64,000 bases of DNA from NCBI RefSeq assembly GCF_964222135.1, contig NZ_CAXQBR010000006.1:1-64000 (forward strand), given 5' to 3'. Positions within the stretch are counted from its first letter, which is position 1, and the number at the start of each line of letters is the position of its first letter. Below, piece by piece: positions 42,896-50,594 of the stretch. Under the pieces are notes generated by a model, which was not told the DNA's origin, ran no database searches, and saw only the letters and a list, made by a program, of their open reading frames with translations. Origin of the DNA: Euzebya sp. (GTDB taxonomy: Bacteria; Actinomycetota; Nitriliruptoria; Euzebyales; Euzebyaceae). The translations under genes were made by a program, and so were the position numbers.

Positions 42896-44044
42896 GTGCG
42901 ACGCACGATCTTCGAGTCCGAGCACGACCTCTACCGCGACACCGTCCGGCGGTTCGTGGACTCCGAGGTCGTCCCCCACCGCGAGCGCTGGGAGGCCGAG
43001 GGTCGCGTCGATCGCGAGCTCTTCGCCGCGGCCGGCCGGGCGGGGATCCTCGGCATCGCCGCGCCGGAGGTCCACGGCGGTGGCGGGACCCAGGACTTCC
43101 GCTACAACGCGATCCTCAGCGAGTGCCTGGCTGAGGCCGACGTCCTGTCAGCGGGCCTCGGGCTCAGCCTGCAGGCCGACATCGCCCTGCCGTACCTGAT
43201 CCACCAGGCCGACGCCGACCAGCAGGCCCGGTGGCTGCCGGGGGCGGTGACCGGCGAGCTGATCCTGGCGCTCGCGATGTCCGAGCCGGGAGCGGGGTCC
43301 GACGTCGCCGGCATCGCGACGACGGCCCGCCGGGAGGGAGACGTGTACGTCGTCGACGGCGCCAAGACCTTCATCACGAACGGCCAGAACGCCGACCTGG
43401 TGATCACGGCGGTGAAGACCGACCCGTCGGCGGGGCACAAGGGCATCAGCCTGCTGGTGATCGAGTCGGACTCGCCGGGCTTCTCGCGCGGCCGGAAGCT
43501 GTCGAAGGTCGGCCAGCACGCCGCGGACACCTCCGAGCTGCACTTCGACGGCGTCCGCATCCCGGTGTCGAACCGGCTGGGGGAGGAGGGCCGGGGCTTC
43601 TACGCGATGATGGGCAACCTAGCCCAGGAGCGGATGTCGATCGCCGTGCAGGCCACGGCGCAGGCCGAGCGGTCCCTCGCCGCGACGGTCGCCTACGCCA
43701 CCGAGCGCACCGCGTTCGGACAGGCCATCGGCAGCTTCCAGCACCTCCGGTTCCAGCTCGCGGAGCTCCAGACCGAGGTGGACGTCGCACGCACGTACGT
43801 CGACCGGCTGATCCTGGCCCAGGTCGAGGGCGAACTGTCGGACGTGGATGCCGCGAAGGCCAAGTGGTGGACCACGGAGCTGTGCCAGCGCGTGGTCGAC
43901 CGCTGCGTCCAGATCCACGGCGGCTACGGGTACATGACCGAGTACCCCGTCGCGCGCGCCTGGGTCGACAGCCGCATCCAGACCATCTACGGCGGCACGA
44001 CCGAGATCATGAAGGAGATCATCGGCCGGTCCATGGGCCTGTAG
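42896..44044 (+). CDS. Acyl-CoA dehydrogenase
   Basis: A 382-residue FAD acyl-CoA dehydrogenase. AMSEPGAGSDVAGI contacts FAD, the ITNGQNADL segment follows, and the catalytic glutamate is in YGGTTEIMKE near the C terminus. The GTG at 42896 follows a GGCAGG site. It oxidises an acyl-CoA to the enoyl-CoA and feeds electrons to ETF, which is not in the window. It precedes a fused hydratase/hydroxyacyl-CoA dehydrogenase by 41 bp, a neat beta-oxidation pair. It has no clear partner thiolase here other than that at 2710. Confidence 0.92.
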   Translation: MRRTIFESEHDLYRDTVRRFVDSEVVPHRERWEAEGRVDRELFAAAGRAGILGIAAPEVHGGGGTQDFRYNAILSECLAEADVLSAGLGLSLQADIALPYLIHQADADQQARWLPGAVTGELILALAMSEPGAGSDVAGIATTARREGDVYVVDGAKTFITNGQNADLVITAVKTDPSAGHKGISLLVIESDSPGFSRGRKLSKVGQHAADTSELHFDGVRIPVSNRLGEEGRGFYAMMGNLAQERMSIAVQATAQAERSLAATVAYATERTAFGQAIGSFQHLRFQLAELQTEVDVARTYVDRLILAQVEGELSDVDAAKAKWWTTELCQRVVDRCVQIHGGYGYMTEYPVARAWVDSRIQTIYGGTTEIMKEIIGRSMGL

Positions 44045-44085
44045 GTCCGAGTCGCCCCGAACCCCGACGACCGGGAGGTCCCGCC

Positions 44086-46182
44086 ATGCCCGACAGCATC
44101 ACCCGCACCGACCGCGACCGCGTGGCGGTCCTGGTCATGGACCGCCCCGGCGCGTCGATGAACGTCGTCGACGAGTCGTTCCTCGCCGAGCTGACGCGCC
44201 ACGTCGACGCCGTGCTCGCCGACGACGCGGTCGACGCCGTGGTCCTCACCTCCGGCAAGGAGGGGTCGTTCGGCGCCGGGGCCGACATCGGCTGGTTGCC
44301 CGAGCTCGCCGCGCGCGACGATGCCGAGGACTTCCTGGCGGGGGTCCACGACCTCATGCTCCGCATCGCCCGCGGCTCGACCCCCCTGGTGACGGCCCTC
44401 AACGGGTCGGCGTTCGGGGGTGCGCTGGAGCTGGCCCTCGCCGGGCACGGCATCGTGGCGGTGCCCGACGCGCAGGTCGGACTGCCCGAGGTGGGCCTGT
44501 CCCTCCTGCCCGGTGGCGGTGGGACGCAGCTCCTGTCCCGCTGGGTGCCGCTCGAGACGGCCCTGGCGTGGCTGACCTCCGGCCGGCCGGTGCCGGTCGC
44601 GCAGGCCGAGGGCGTGGTCGCCCGGGTCGTCGACCCCGACGTGCTCGTGGACGAGGCCGTGGACCTCGCGCGGTCGCTGGTCCGGGTCGACCTGACGGGC
44701 GACCCGGTCCACCCGGCGGATGCGATGGCGGTGGTCGAGGGCGTCCGACGGGACCTGTCCGGTTCCCGGCGGGGCCTGTCGACCGCGGCGGAGCGGATCC
44801 TCGACGTGGTCGCCGTCGGCGTGGCCGACGGCGTCGAAGCCGGGCTCGCCGCCGAGCGAGAGGGCTTCCTCGCCCTGCTCCGCTCCGCCGAGGCCCGTGC
44901 CGCGCTCCACCTGTTCAGCGCCGAGTCCGCGGTGAAGCGGCGCAGCCGCGGCGGCAACGGTCCGGCGGTGACCCGGCTGGGCGTGATCGGCGGCGGACAG
45001 ATGGGTGCGGGCATCGCATCGACCGCGGTCAGCCGGGGGCTGCCCGCCCTGGTCCGGGACGTCGACGAGGGGTCCCTCGAGCGGGCGCGCGGCTACCGCG
45101 ACCGCGTGCTCGAGCGCAGCGCGCCGGCCGAGGGTGGCGATCCTCGCCTGGCCACCTGGTCCGACACCACCGCGTGGGAGGGGTTCGCCGAGGTCGATGC
45201 CGTCGTCGAGGCCGTCTTCGAGCTGCCCGAGCTCAAGACCGACGTGCTGGCCGAGGTCAGTGGCCTGGTCTCCCCCGACGCGCTGGTGGCGACCAACACG
45301 TCCGCGATCCCCATCGCCAGCCTGGCGGGCGCGGTCGAGGGGCCCGAGCGGTTCCTCGGCATGCACTTCTTCTCCCCGGTCGAGCGGATGCCCCTGGTCG
45401 AGCTGATCCCCCACGCGGGGACCGCACCGGCGACCACCGAACGCGCGGCCGCGGTGGGACGCCGCCTCGGGAAGGTCCCGGTGGTCGTGGGCGACGCGCC
45501 GGGGTTCTTCACCTCCCGCGTGTACGCCCGCTGGCTGGTCGAGGGGCTGCGCCTGCTCGCCGACGGGGTCGACGTCGCCGACATCGACGCGGCCGCCCGC
45601 GCGGTCGGGTTCCCCGTCGGACCGCTGCAGGCCATCGACGAGGCCACCCTCAACCTGGTCCTGCAGGCGAGCATCACCCAGGTCGCCGAGCCGGTCATGG
45701 CCGACAGGCTGGACGTCGCCGCGGTGCGGGGCGTTGCAGAGGCACTCATCGCCGCCGGCGTCGAGGGCCGCCGCCAGGGCAGGGGCTTCTACACCTACGA
45801 CCAGGGACAGCGGGTGGGACCGAACCCCGACGTGCTCGACGTGCTCGGGGTGGAGCCGGGTCGCGCGGGCGTCGGGTCGGATGCCGTGGCCGAGCGGCTC
45901 CTCCTCGCCTTCGCGACAGAGTGCTGGCGCTGCAGCGACGACGGGACGATCTGCCACCCCGATGACGGCGATGTCGCCGCGGTGCTCGGCATCGGCTTCC
46001 CGCGGGCGCTGGGCGGACCGTTCCACTGGGCCGACGAGGTCGGCGCGACCGAGGTCGTCGCACGCTGCGCCGCGCTCGGCGATGACTTCGGGCCCGGCGG
46101 CCAGCTCGGGCGGCTCGCCGCCGACGGGGGCCGGTTCGCCGACCTCCCCCGCCGACCGGCTCCGTTCGCCGACCCGAGGTAG
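44086..46182 (+). CDS. Bifunctional enoyl-CoA hydratase/3-hydroxyacyl-CoA dehydrogenase (FadB/FadJ type)
   Basis: A 698-residue fusion. The crotonase domain (about 1-290) keeps both catalytic glutamates: one in GGALELAL and one in GLPEVGLSLLPGGGG. The dehydrogenase domain starts GVIGGGQMGAGIA near residue 300 and has HFFSPVERMPLVELI with the catalytic His. Two C-terminal dehydrogenase repeats follow (VGDAPGFFTSRV, and FPRALGGPFHWADEVG near the end). The start ATG lies at 44086 behind GGGAGG. It performs hydration and oxidation of enoyl-CoA. It works with the acyl-CoA dehydrogenase before it. Confidence 0.9.
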   Translation: MPDSITRTDRDRVAVLVMDRPGASMNVVDESFLAELTRHVDAVLADDAVDAVVLTSGKEGSFGAGADIGWLPELAARDDAEDFLAGVHDLMLRIARGSTPLVTALNGSAFGGALELALAGHGIVAVPDAQVGLPEVGLSLLPGGGGTQLLSRWVPLETALAWLTSGRPVPVAQAEGVVARVVDPDVLVDEAVDLARSLVRVDLTGDPVHPADAMAVVEGVRRDLSGSRRGLSTAAERILDVVAVGVADGVEAGLAAEREGFLALLRSAEARAALHLFSAESAVKRRSRGGNGPAVTRLGVIGGGQMGAGIASTAVSRGLPALVRDVDEGSLERARGYRDRVLERSAPAEGGDPRLATWSDTTAWEGFAEVDAVVEAVFELPELKTDVLAEVSGLVSPDALVATNTSAIPIASLAGAVEGPERFLGMHFFSPVERMPLVELIPHAGTAPATTERAAAVGRRLGKVPVVVGDAPGFFTSRVYARWLVEGLRLLADGVDVADIDAAARAVGFPVGPLQAIDEATLNLVLQASITQVAEPVMADRLDVAAVRGVAEALIAAGVEGRRQGRGFYTYDQGQRVGPNPDVLDVLGVEPGRAGVGSDAVAERLLLAFATECWRCSDDGTICHPDDGDVAAVLGIGFPRALGGPFHWADEVGATEVVARCAALGDDFGPGGQLGRLAADGGRFADLPRRPAPFADPR

Positions 46183-46194
46183 CCGCGGGCGGGG

Positions 46195-47001
46195 TCAGCT
46201 CGTCTGGAGGGCCTTGCGCAACCGCCGGATCAGGCCCCAGCGGTCCCGGACCAGCTGGAGGTCGACCACCGCGCCGTCGGCAACCCGGGCCATCAGCGTG
46301 GCATGCATGCGGCCCTCCACCCCACGCGCGTCGTCGGCCACTCCCGGCAGCCCGCCCGCGTAGACGCCGCGCATCGTGATCGCCGCGGCCGCGCGGTCGC
46401 CTGCGGTGAAGAGGTCGTCGACCTGCACGGCGAGGTCGTCGAGCACCGCCGGGCCCTCCCCGGTCTCGAGCCGCCGCCCGCCGGGGGCGTGCAGCGCGCC
46501 GGCCGGCGCGGCCGCCAGCTCCTCGAGCCACCCCCGCACCGCCGCCTCCGTCGCCTGGTCGGCCGGGCCGTCCGTGGTGGTCGCCCAGGGGTCGGGGTGG
46601 CCGGGCTCGAGCGGAGTGGTGAACCCCCCGCCGGTCTGCTCGTCCCGTCCCTGGAAGTCCTGCTCGACCCGGCAGGTGCGCAGCTTCTCGCCGTCCCAGT
46701 CGTACAGCGAGATCCCGGGCCAGACCGCCACCGACGAGGGGTCGCCCGCGACGGCGCCGTGCTCGCTGAAGCGCATGGCCAGCCGGTCGCCGGACAGGAT
46801 CATGTCGTGGACCGTCAGGACGAGGGTGGGGTAGCGGCGGAAGGCGGCGGCCACCGCCTCGGTGTAGGCGTCCATCCCGAGGGTCCGCCCCGAGATGATG
46901 ACCTGGTAGTCGTCCCGCATGAGATCCGCGGTCACCGCCTGGTCGTGCACACTTGTGTAGTCGATGCAGTACCGCCGCATCAGGGCTGCGTACGCTTCCA
47001 T
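46195..47001 (-). CDS. NTF2/SnoaL-like protein with two tandem domains
   Basis: A 268-residue protein that looks like two NTF2-type domains in tandem. The first (about 1-130) has the SnoaL polyketide-cyclase pattern (MRRYCIDYTSVHDQ, then FRRYPTLVLTVHDMI and CRVEQDFQGRDEQ). The second (about 150-268) has LDDLAVQVDDLFTAGDRAAAAITMRGVY. The ATG at 47001 diverges from the hydratase operon at 47091 and shares box j. Tandem SnoaL proteins are not unusual, and function is unknown. Confidence 0.7.
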   Translation of the reverse strand: MEAYAALMRRYCIDYTSVHDQAVTADLMRDDYQVIISGRTLGMDAYTEAVAAAFRRYPTLVLTVHDMILSGDRLAMRFSEHGAVAGDPSSVAVWPGISLYDWDGEKLRTCRVEQDFQGRDEQTGGGFTTPLEPGHPDPWATTTDGPADQATEAAVRGWLEELAAAPAGALHAPGGRRLETGEGPAVLDDLAVQVDDLFTAGDRAAAAITMRGVYAGGLPGVADDARGVEGRMHATLMARVADGAVVDLQLVRDRWGLIRRLRKALQTS

Positions 47002-47049
47002 CGCCTGTCTCCTCCACCCGGCGTCCTTTGACCTCCAAACGGTATTGAC

Positions 47050-47063
47050 CTACTGTTAAGTAA
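47050..47063. promoter_or_regulatory. Operator (box j) upstream of the hydratase/carboxyltransferase/TetR operon
   Basis: CTACTGTTAAGTAA matches the box with only the first T changed. It lies 28 bp before the TTG start at 47091 and 49 bp before the divergent NTF2-like gene. The operon it heads includes the TetR at 49419, so the site supports autoregulation. Confidence 0.65.
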
Positions 47064-47090
47064 TCAAAATCCCGCGAGGAGGGTGAGGCG

Positions 47091-47864
47091 TTGCAGGACA
47101 GGTACGGGATGATCGGCGTCCAGGTCGCCGACGGCATCTGCCGCGTGACCCTGGACCGGCCCGAGAAGCTGAACGCGCTCACGTACGCGTTCTGGACCGA
47201 CCTGGTCCAGCTGCTCGCCGAGGCGGAGGCCGACGACGCCGTCCGCGTCCTCGTGATCCACGGCGCGGGATCGCACTTCTGCGCCGGAGGGGACATCGAG
47301 GGCTTCGGCGAGCTCGGGGACATCCCGGCCCGCCGGCGCTACCAGAAGCTCGCGTTCGACGCGTTCCGGGCGTTCGAGGTCTTCGCGAAGCCGACGATCG
47401 CCGCCGTCCACGGCTACGCGCTCGGGGGCGGCTGCGAGCTGACCATGGTGACCGACCTCGTCGTCTGCGACACCACGGCCCGCTTCGGCACGCCCGAGGC
47501 CGCCGTCGGGCTGATGCCCGGCCTCGGCGTGGTCCGCGGCCACGCGAACACCAACCTCCACTGGTTGAAGCAGATGATCTTCACCGGTGCGCGCCTGGAC
47601 GCCGAGGACGCGCGCCTGGCGGGCCTCGTCACCACGATCGCCCCCGAGGGCCAGCACCTCGACGAGGCGCTGCGGATGGCTGCGGAGGTCGCGTCCCGCC
47701 CGGCCACCGCCCTCCGGGTGGCCAAGGCGATCCTCAACCGCGGGTCGGGTGAGGGGTACGACTACTCCCTCGAGGCGACCGCCCTGCTGCACAGCACCGA
47801 CGACCAGCGCGAGGGGGTGGCCGCGTTCAAGGAGCGTCGCCAGCCCACGTTCAGCGACAGGTGA
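47091..47864 (+). CDS. Enoyl-CoA hydratase
   Basis: A 257-residue crotonase. HGYALGGGCELTMVTDLVV has the first catalytic glutamate and RFGTPEAAVGLMPG the second, so hydratase activity is expected. TTG at 47091 is the start; it follows GAGGAGGGTGAGG, a very strong ribosome site. The gene overlaps the carboxyltransferase by 4 bp (GTGA). The order hydratase, carboxyltransferase, TetR recalls acyclic-terpenoid (atu) and leucine (liu) type clusters, but that is similarity in layout only. Confidence 0.9.
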   Translation: MQDRYGMIGVQVADGICRVTLDRPEKLNALTYAFWTDLVQLLAEAEADDAVRVLVIHGAGSHFCAGGDIEGFGELGDIPARRRYQKLAFDAFRAFEVFAKPTIAAVHGYALGGGCELTMVTDLVVCDTTARFGTPEAAVGLMPGLGVVRGHANTNLHWLKQMIFTGARLDAEDARLAGLVTTIAPEGQHLDEALRMAAEVASRPATALRVAKAILNRGSGEGYDYSLEATALLHSTDDQREGVAAFKERRQPTFSDR

Positions 47865-49417
47865 GCACCGTGGACCGACCGACGCCCCCGACCATGGAGG
47901 AGCGGCTCGCCCAGCTCGAGGCGCGCCGCGAGATCGCCCTCGCCATGGGTGGCCCCGAGCGGGTGCAGCGCCAACACGACAACGGCCGGCTGACGGTCCG
48001 CGAGCGCATCGACGGCGTCCTCGACGAGGGCTCCTTCTACGAGATCGGCATGCTCGCCGAACCGGAGCGGCGCCTGGAGCGGCCCATCCCGGGCGACGGC
48101 TGCGTCACGGGCTTCGGCCGCATCGACGGTCGGAAGGTGTGCCTCATCGGCATCGACGCCACCGTGCTGGCGGGGACCACCGCTCCGATCAGCATGCGCA
48201 AGCAAGGCCGCATCGCGGAGTTCGCGGCCCGGAAGGGCCTGCCGCTCGTCCTCCTGTGCGACGCCGACGGCGGCCGGATCCCCGACGTGATGGGGTGGCG
48301 GTTCTCCGGGCTCCCCTTCGACTTCTCGAGCTTCCTCCAGACCCCGGAGGGCTACCCCGCCATCCCCCGCATCGCCGCGGTCCTGGGGCCGGGGTATGGC
48401 GACTCCGCGCTGCACGCCGGCACGGCCCACATCGTCGTGATGACCGAGTCCTCGTCCATCGCCCTGTCGGGTCCGTCCGTGGTGGAGTCGGCGATCGGGG
48501 AGAAGGTGACCGACCAGGAGCTCGGCGGCCCCGAGCACGCCCAGGAGATCGGCACCGCCCACCTCGTCGTGCCGACCGAGGCCGAGGCCTTCGACGCGAT
48601 CGCCGCCTACCTCTCCTACCTGCCGAGCAACGCGTCACGGCCCGCGCCGCGCGCGCCGGCGGTCGAGCCGCGCCTCCCCGCCGAGTCCCTCCTCGACGTG
48701 GTGCCGTCGAACCCCAAGCAGGCCTACGACATGCACGACGTGATCGACGCCATCGTCGACGCGGACACGTTCCTGCCGTGGCGCCCGGAGGCGGGCCGCG
48801 CCGTCATCACCGCCTTCGCCCGCATGGCGGGACAGGTGGTCGGGGTCATCGCCAACAACCCCCGGCACGGCGCAGGAGCCCTCGACGCGCGGGCCCTCGA
48901 GAAGTCCCACGGCTTCATCGACCTCTGCGACACCTTCAACATCCCGCTGGTGTTCCTGCAGGACGTCCCCGGCCTGATGATCGGCATCCAGGCCGAGCGC
49001 CAGGGCATCGTGCAGTGGTACGAGCGCCTCGTCGCCCGCCTGGCCCGGACCAAGGTGCCCCACGTCGCCGTGGTGATCCGCAAGGCGTTCGGTGGCGGGC
49101 ACTACGCGATGGGCGGCCGACCGACCCTGCCGGACCTGCTCGTGTGCTGGCCGACCGCCGAGCTCGGGTTCATGGCGCCGGACACCGGCGTGGTCACGGT
49201 CAACCGCCGGCGTCTCGAGGCGGCGGAGGCCGAGGGTGGGCGTGCGGCGCGCGAGGCGCTCGAGGCGGAGCTGACCCAGGAGTGGATCGACGAGTCCGCT
49301 CCCTGGGAATCCGCCGCGCACACCTACGTCGATGACATCATCGACCCGCGGCAGACCCGCGAGGTGATACTCACCGGGATCGAGTTCGGGTGGGGCGACC
49401 GGGATGGAGTGCGCTGA
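47861..49417 (+). CDS. Acyl-CoA carboxylase beta (carboxyltransferase) subunit
   Basis: A 518-residue carboxyltransferase of the propionyl-/methylcrotonyl-/geranyl-CoA carboxylase type. PISMRKQGRIAEFAARKGLP and the acyl-CoA-binding half (ANNPRHGAGALDARALEKSH, then LVFLQDVPGLMIG) are present, and GGGHYAMGG near residue 411 lines the site. It would need a biotin carboxylase/carrier alpha subunit. The only candidate here is the broken gene at 1-614, 47 kb away but under the same box family. It likely carboxylates an enoyl- or saturated-CoA ester. Confidence 0.88.
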   Translation: MSTVDRPTPPTMEERLAQLEARREIALAMGGPERVQRQHDNGRLTVRERIDGVLDEGSFYEIGMLAEPERRLERPIPGDGCVTGFGRIDGRKVCLIGIDATVLAGTTAPISMRKQGRIAEFAARKGLPLVLLCDADGGRIPDVMGWRFSGLPFDFSSFLQTPEGYPAIPRIAAVLGPGYGDSALHAGTAHIVVMTESSSIALSGPSVVESAIGEKVTDQELGGPEHAQEIGTAHLVVPTEAEAFDAIAAYLSYLPSNASRPAPRAPAVEPRLPAESLLDVVPSNPKQAYDMHDVIDAIVDADTFLPWRPEAGRAVITAFARMAGQVVGVIANNPRHGAGALDARALEKSHGFIDLCDTFNIPLVFLQDVPGLMIGIQAERQGIVQWYERLVARLARTKVPHVAVVIRKAFGGGHYAMGGRPTLPDLLVCWPTAELGFMAPDTGVVTVNRRRLEAAEAEGGRAAREALEAELTQEWIDESAPWESAAHTYVDDIIDPRQTREVILTGIEFGWGDRDGVR

Positions 49418-49418
49418 G

Positions 49419-50033
49419 ATGACCACGACGACCACGGCGACCGACGGCAAGGTCGACCGCCGCAAGCGGACCGGGCGCAAGGCCCAGATCATCGACGTGT
49501 CGACGGCCCTGTTCCGCGAGAAGGGCTACCACGCCACCTCCCTGGACGACATCGCCGACCGGATCGGGTTCACCAAGCCGGCGATCTACTACTACTTCAA
49601 GTCCAAGGAGGACATCCTCTTCGCGATCGTGGACGAGATCGTGGACGGGGCGCTCGAGCGGATGACGGCGATCGCGGAGACCGATCGGTCGCCGACGGAG
49701 AAGATGCACGACCTGCTGGCGGAGAACACGCGGGTGATCCTCGAGAACATCGATGCGAACACCGTGTTCTACAACGAGCGGGGGTTGCTGTCGGCGGAGC
49801 GGGAGCAGGCGATCCGCCAGCGGGAGCGGGAGTACACCCGCCTGGTGCGCCAGATCTACATCGACGGGGTCGAGGCGGGGGAGTTCACCGAGGTCAACCC
49901 GGCGGTGGCGACGAACACGCTGCTCGGCGCGTCGATCTGGGCGTACCGCTGGTTCGACCCGCGCGGCTCGCTCACCATCGAGGAGGTCGCCGAGCAGATC
50001 GCCACCCTGCTCCTCGAGGGGTACCGCGTCTGA
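49419..50033 (+). CDS. TetR-family transcriptional regulator (KstR2-like in form)
   Basis: A 204-residue TetR protein. The helix-turn-helix (KAQIIDVSTALFREKGYH, then IADRIGFTKPAIYYYFKSKE) is well formed; a ligand pocket of about 130 residues follows. The ATG at 49419 is used, inside the carboxyltransferase end; an upstream ATG at 49404 would add five residues. It lies in an operon with box j, so autoregulation is likely. It is the best candidate for the regulator that binds TTACYGNYNRGTAA across the window. KstR2 in mycobacteria senses a steroid-ring CoA ester; the present ligand is unknown. Confidence 0.85.
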   Translation: MTTTTTATDGKVDRRKRTGRKAQIIDVSTALFREKGYHATSLDDIADRIGFTKPAIYYYFKSKEDILFAIVDEIVDGALERMTAIAETDRSPTEKMHDLLAENTRVILENIDANTVFYNERGLLSAEREQAIRQREREYTRLVRQIYIDGVEAGEFTEVNPAVATNTLLGASIWAYRWFDPRGSLTIEEVAEQIATLLLEGYRV

Positions 50034-50068
50034 CCCGCCGGGCGCCCGTCCGGGCGACTGCACGTCCG

Positions 50069-50084
50069 GCATACATATGTATGC
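50069..50084. promoter_or_regulatory. Perfect palindrome, likely MarR operator
   Basis: GCATACATATGTATGC is a perfect 16-bp palindrome just before the MarR start at 50094. Such AT-rich palindromes next to marR genes are usual self-operators; the AT-rich core stands out in this G+C-rich context. The nearby CATATGTATG could also serve as promoter DNA. Confidence 0.65.
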
Positions 50085-50093
50085 TGCACACAC

Positions 50094-50594
50094 ATGCCGA
50101 CGTCCCACGGCGGCAGCGCAGACCTGGCGCCGGAGCTGGACCGCCTCGACCCCGCGCTGCTGGCCATCCGCAGCCTGGTCAACCGTCCTGCCTACCGCCG
50201 GCGGATCAGGGAGCTGCTGCCCGCCCGGGTCGAGCTGACCACCGTCCGGGTGCTGCGGGCGGTGGAGCGGGCCGGCGACACCGACCCCACGATCGGGGAC
50301 ATCGCCGAGGCGCTCGTCATCGACCCCTCGACCGCCAGCCGGTTCGTCGATCGGGTCGTCGAGCGCGGCGAGGTCGAGCGGCGCGCCTGCTCGGCTGACC
50401 GCAGGCGGACGCGCGTGGGGCTCACCGCGGCGGGGCGCGCCACCCTGGCGGCGGTCACCGAGGCCAGGCGCACCGTGCTCGCGGAGGTCACCGACGGGTG
50501 GGACCCCGCGGACGTCGGCGCCCTCGCCACGCTCCTCGAGCGCCTCCACGAGTCCTTCGACGCCCTCGGAGCCGGGGAGGGGTCGCCACGGTGA
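50094..50594 (+). CDS. MarR-family transcriptional regulator
   Basis: A 166-residue winged-helix regulator. LTTVRVLRAVERAGDTDPTI, then IAEALVIDPSTASRFVDRVV and the wing SADRRRTRVGLTAAG are typical of MarR. It starts at ATG 50094 next to a perfect palindrome and overlaps the MFS gene (GTGA), so it probably represses a small efflux operon that is released by a phenolic or other drug-like ligand. Confidence 0.88.
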   Translation: MPTSHGGSADLAPELDRLDPALLAIRSLVNRPAYRRRIRELLPARVELTTVRVLRAVERAGDTDPTIGDIAEALVIDPSTASRFVDRVVERGEVERRACSADRRRTRVGLTAAGRATLAAVTEARRTVLAEVTDGWDPADVGALATLLERLHESFDALGAGEGSPR

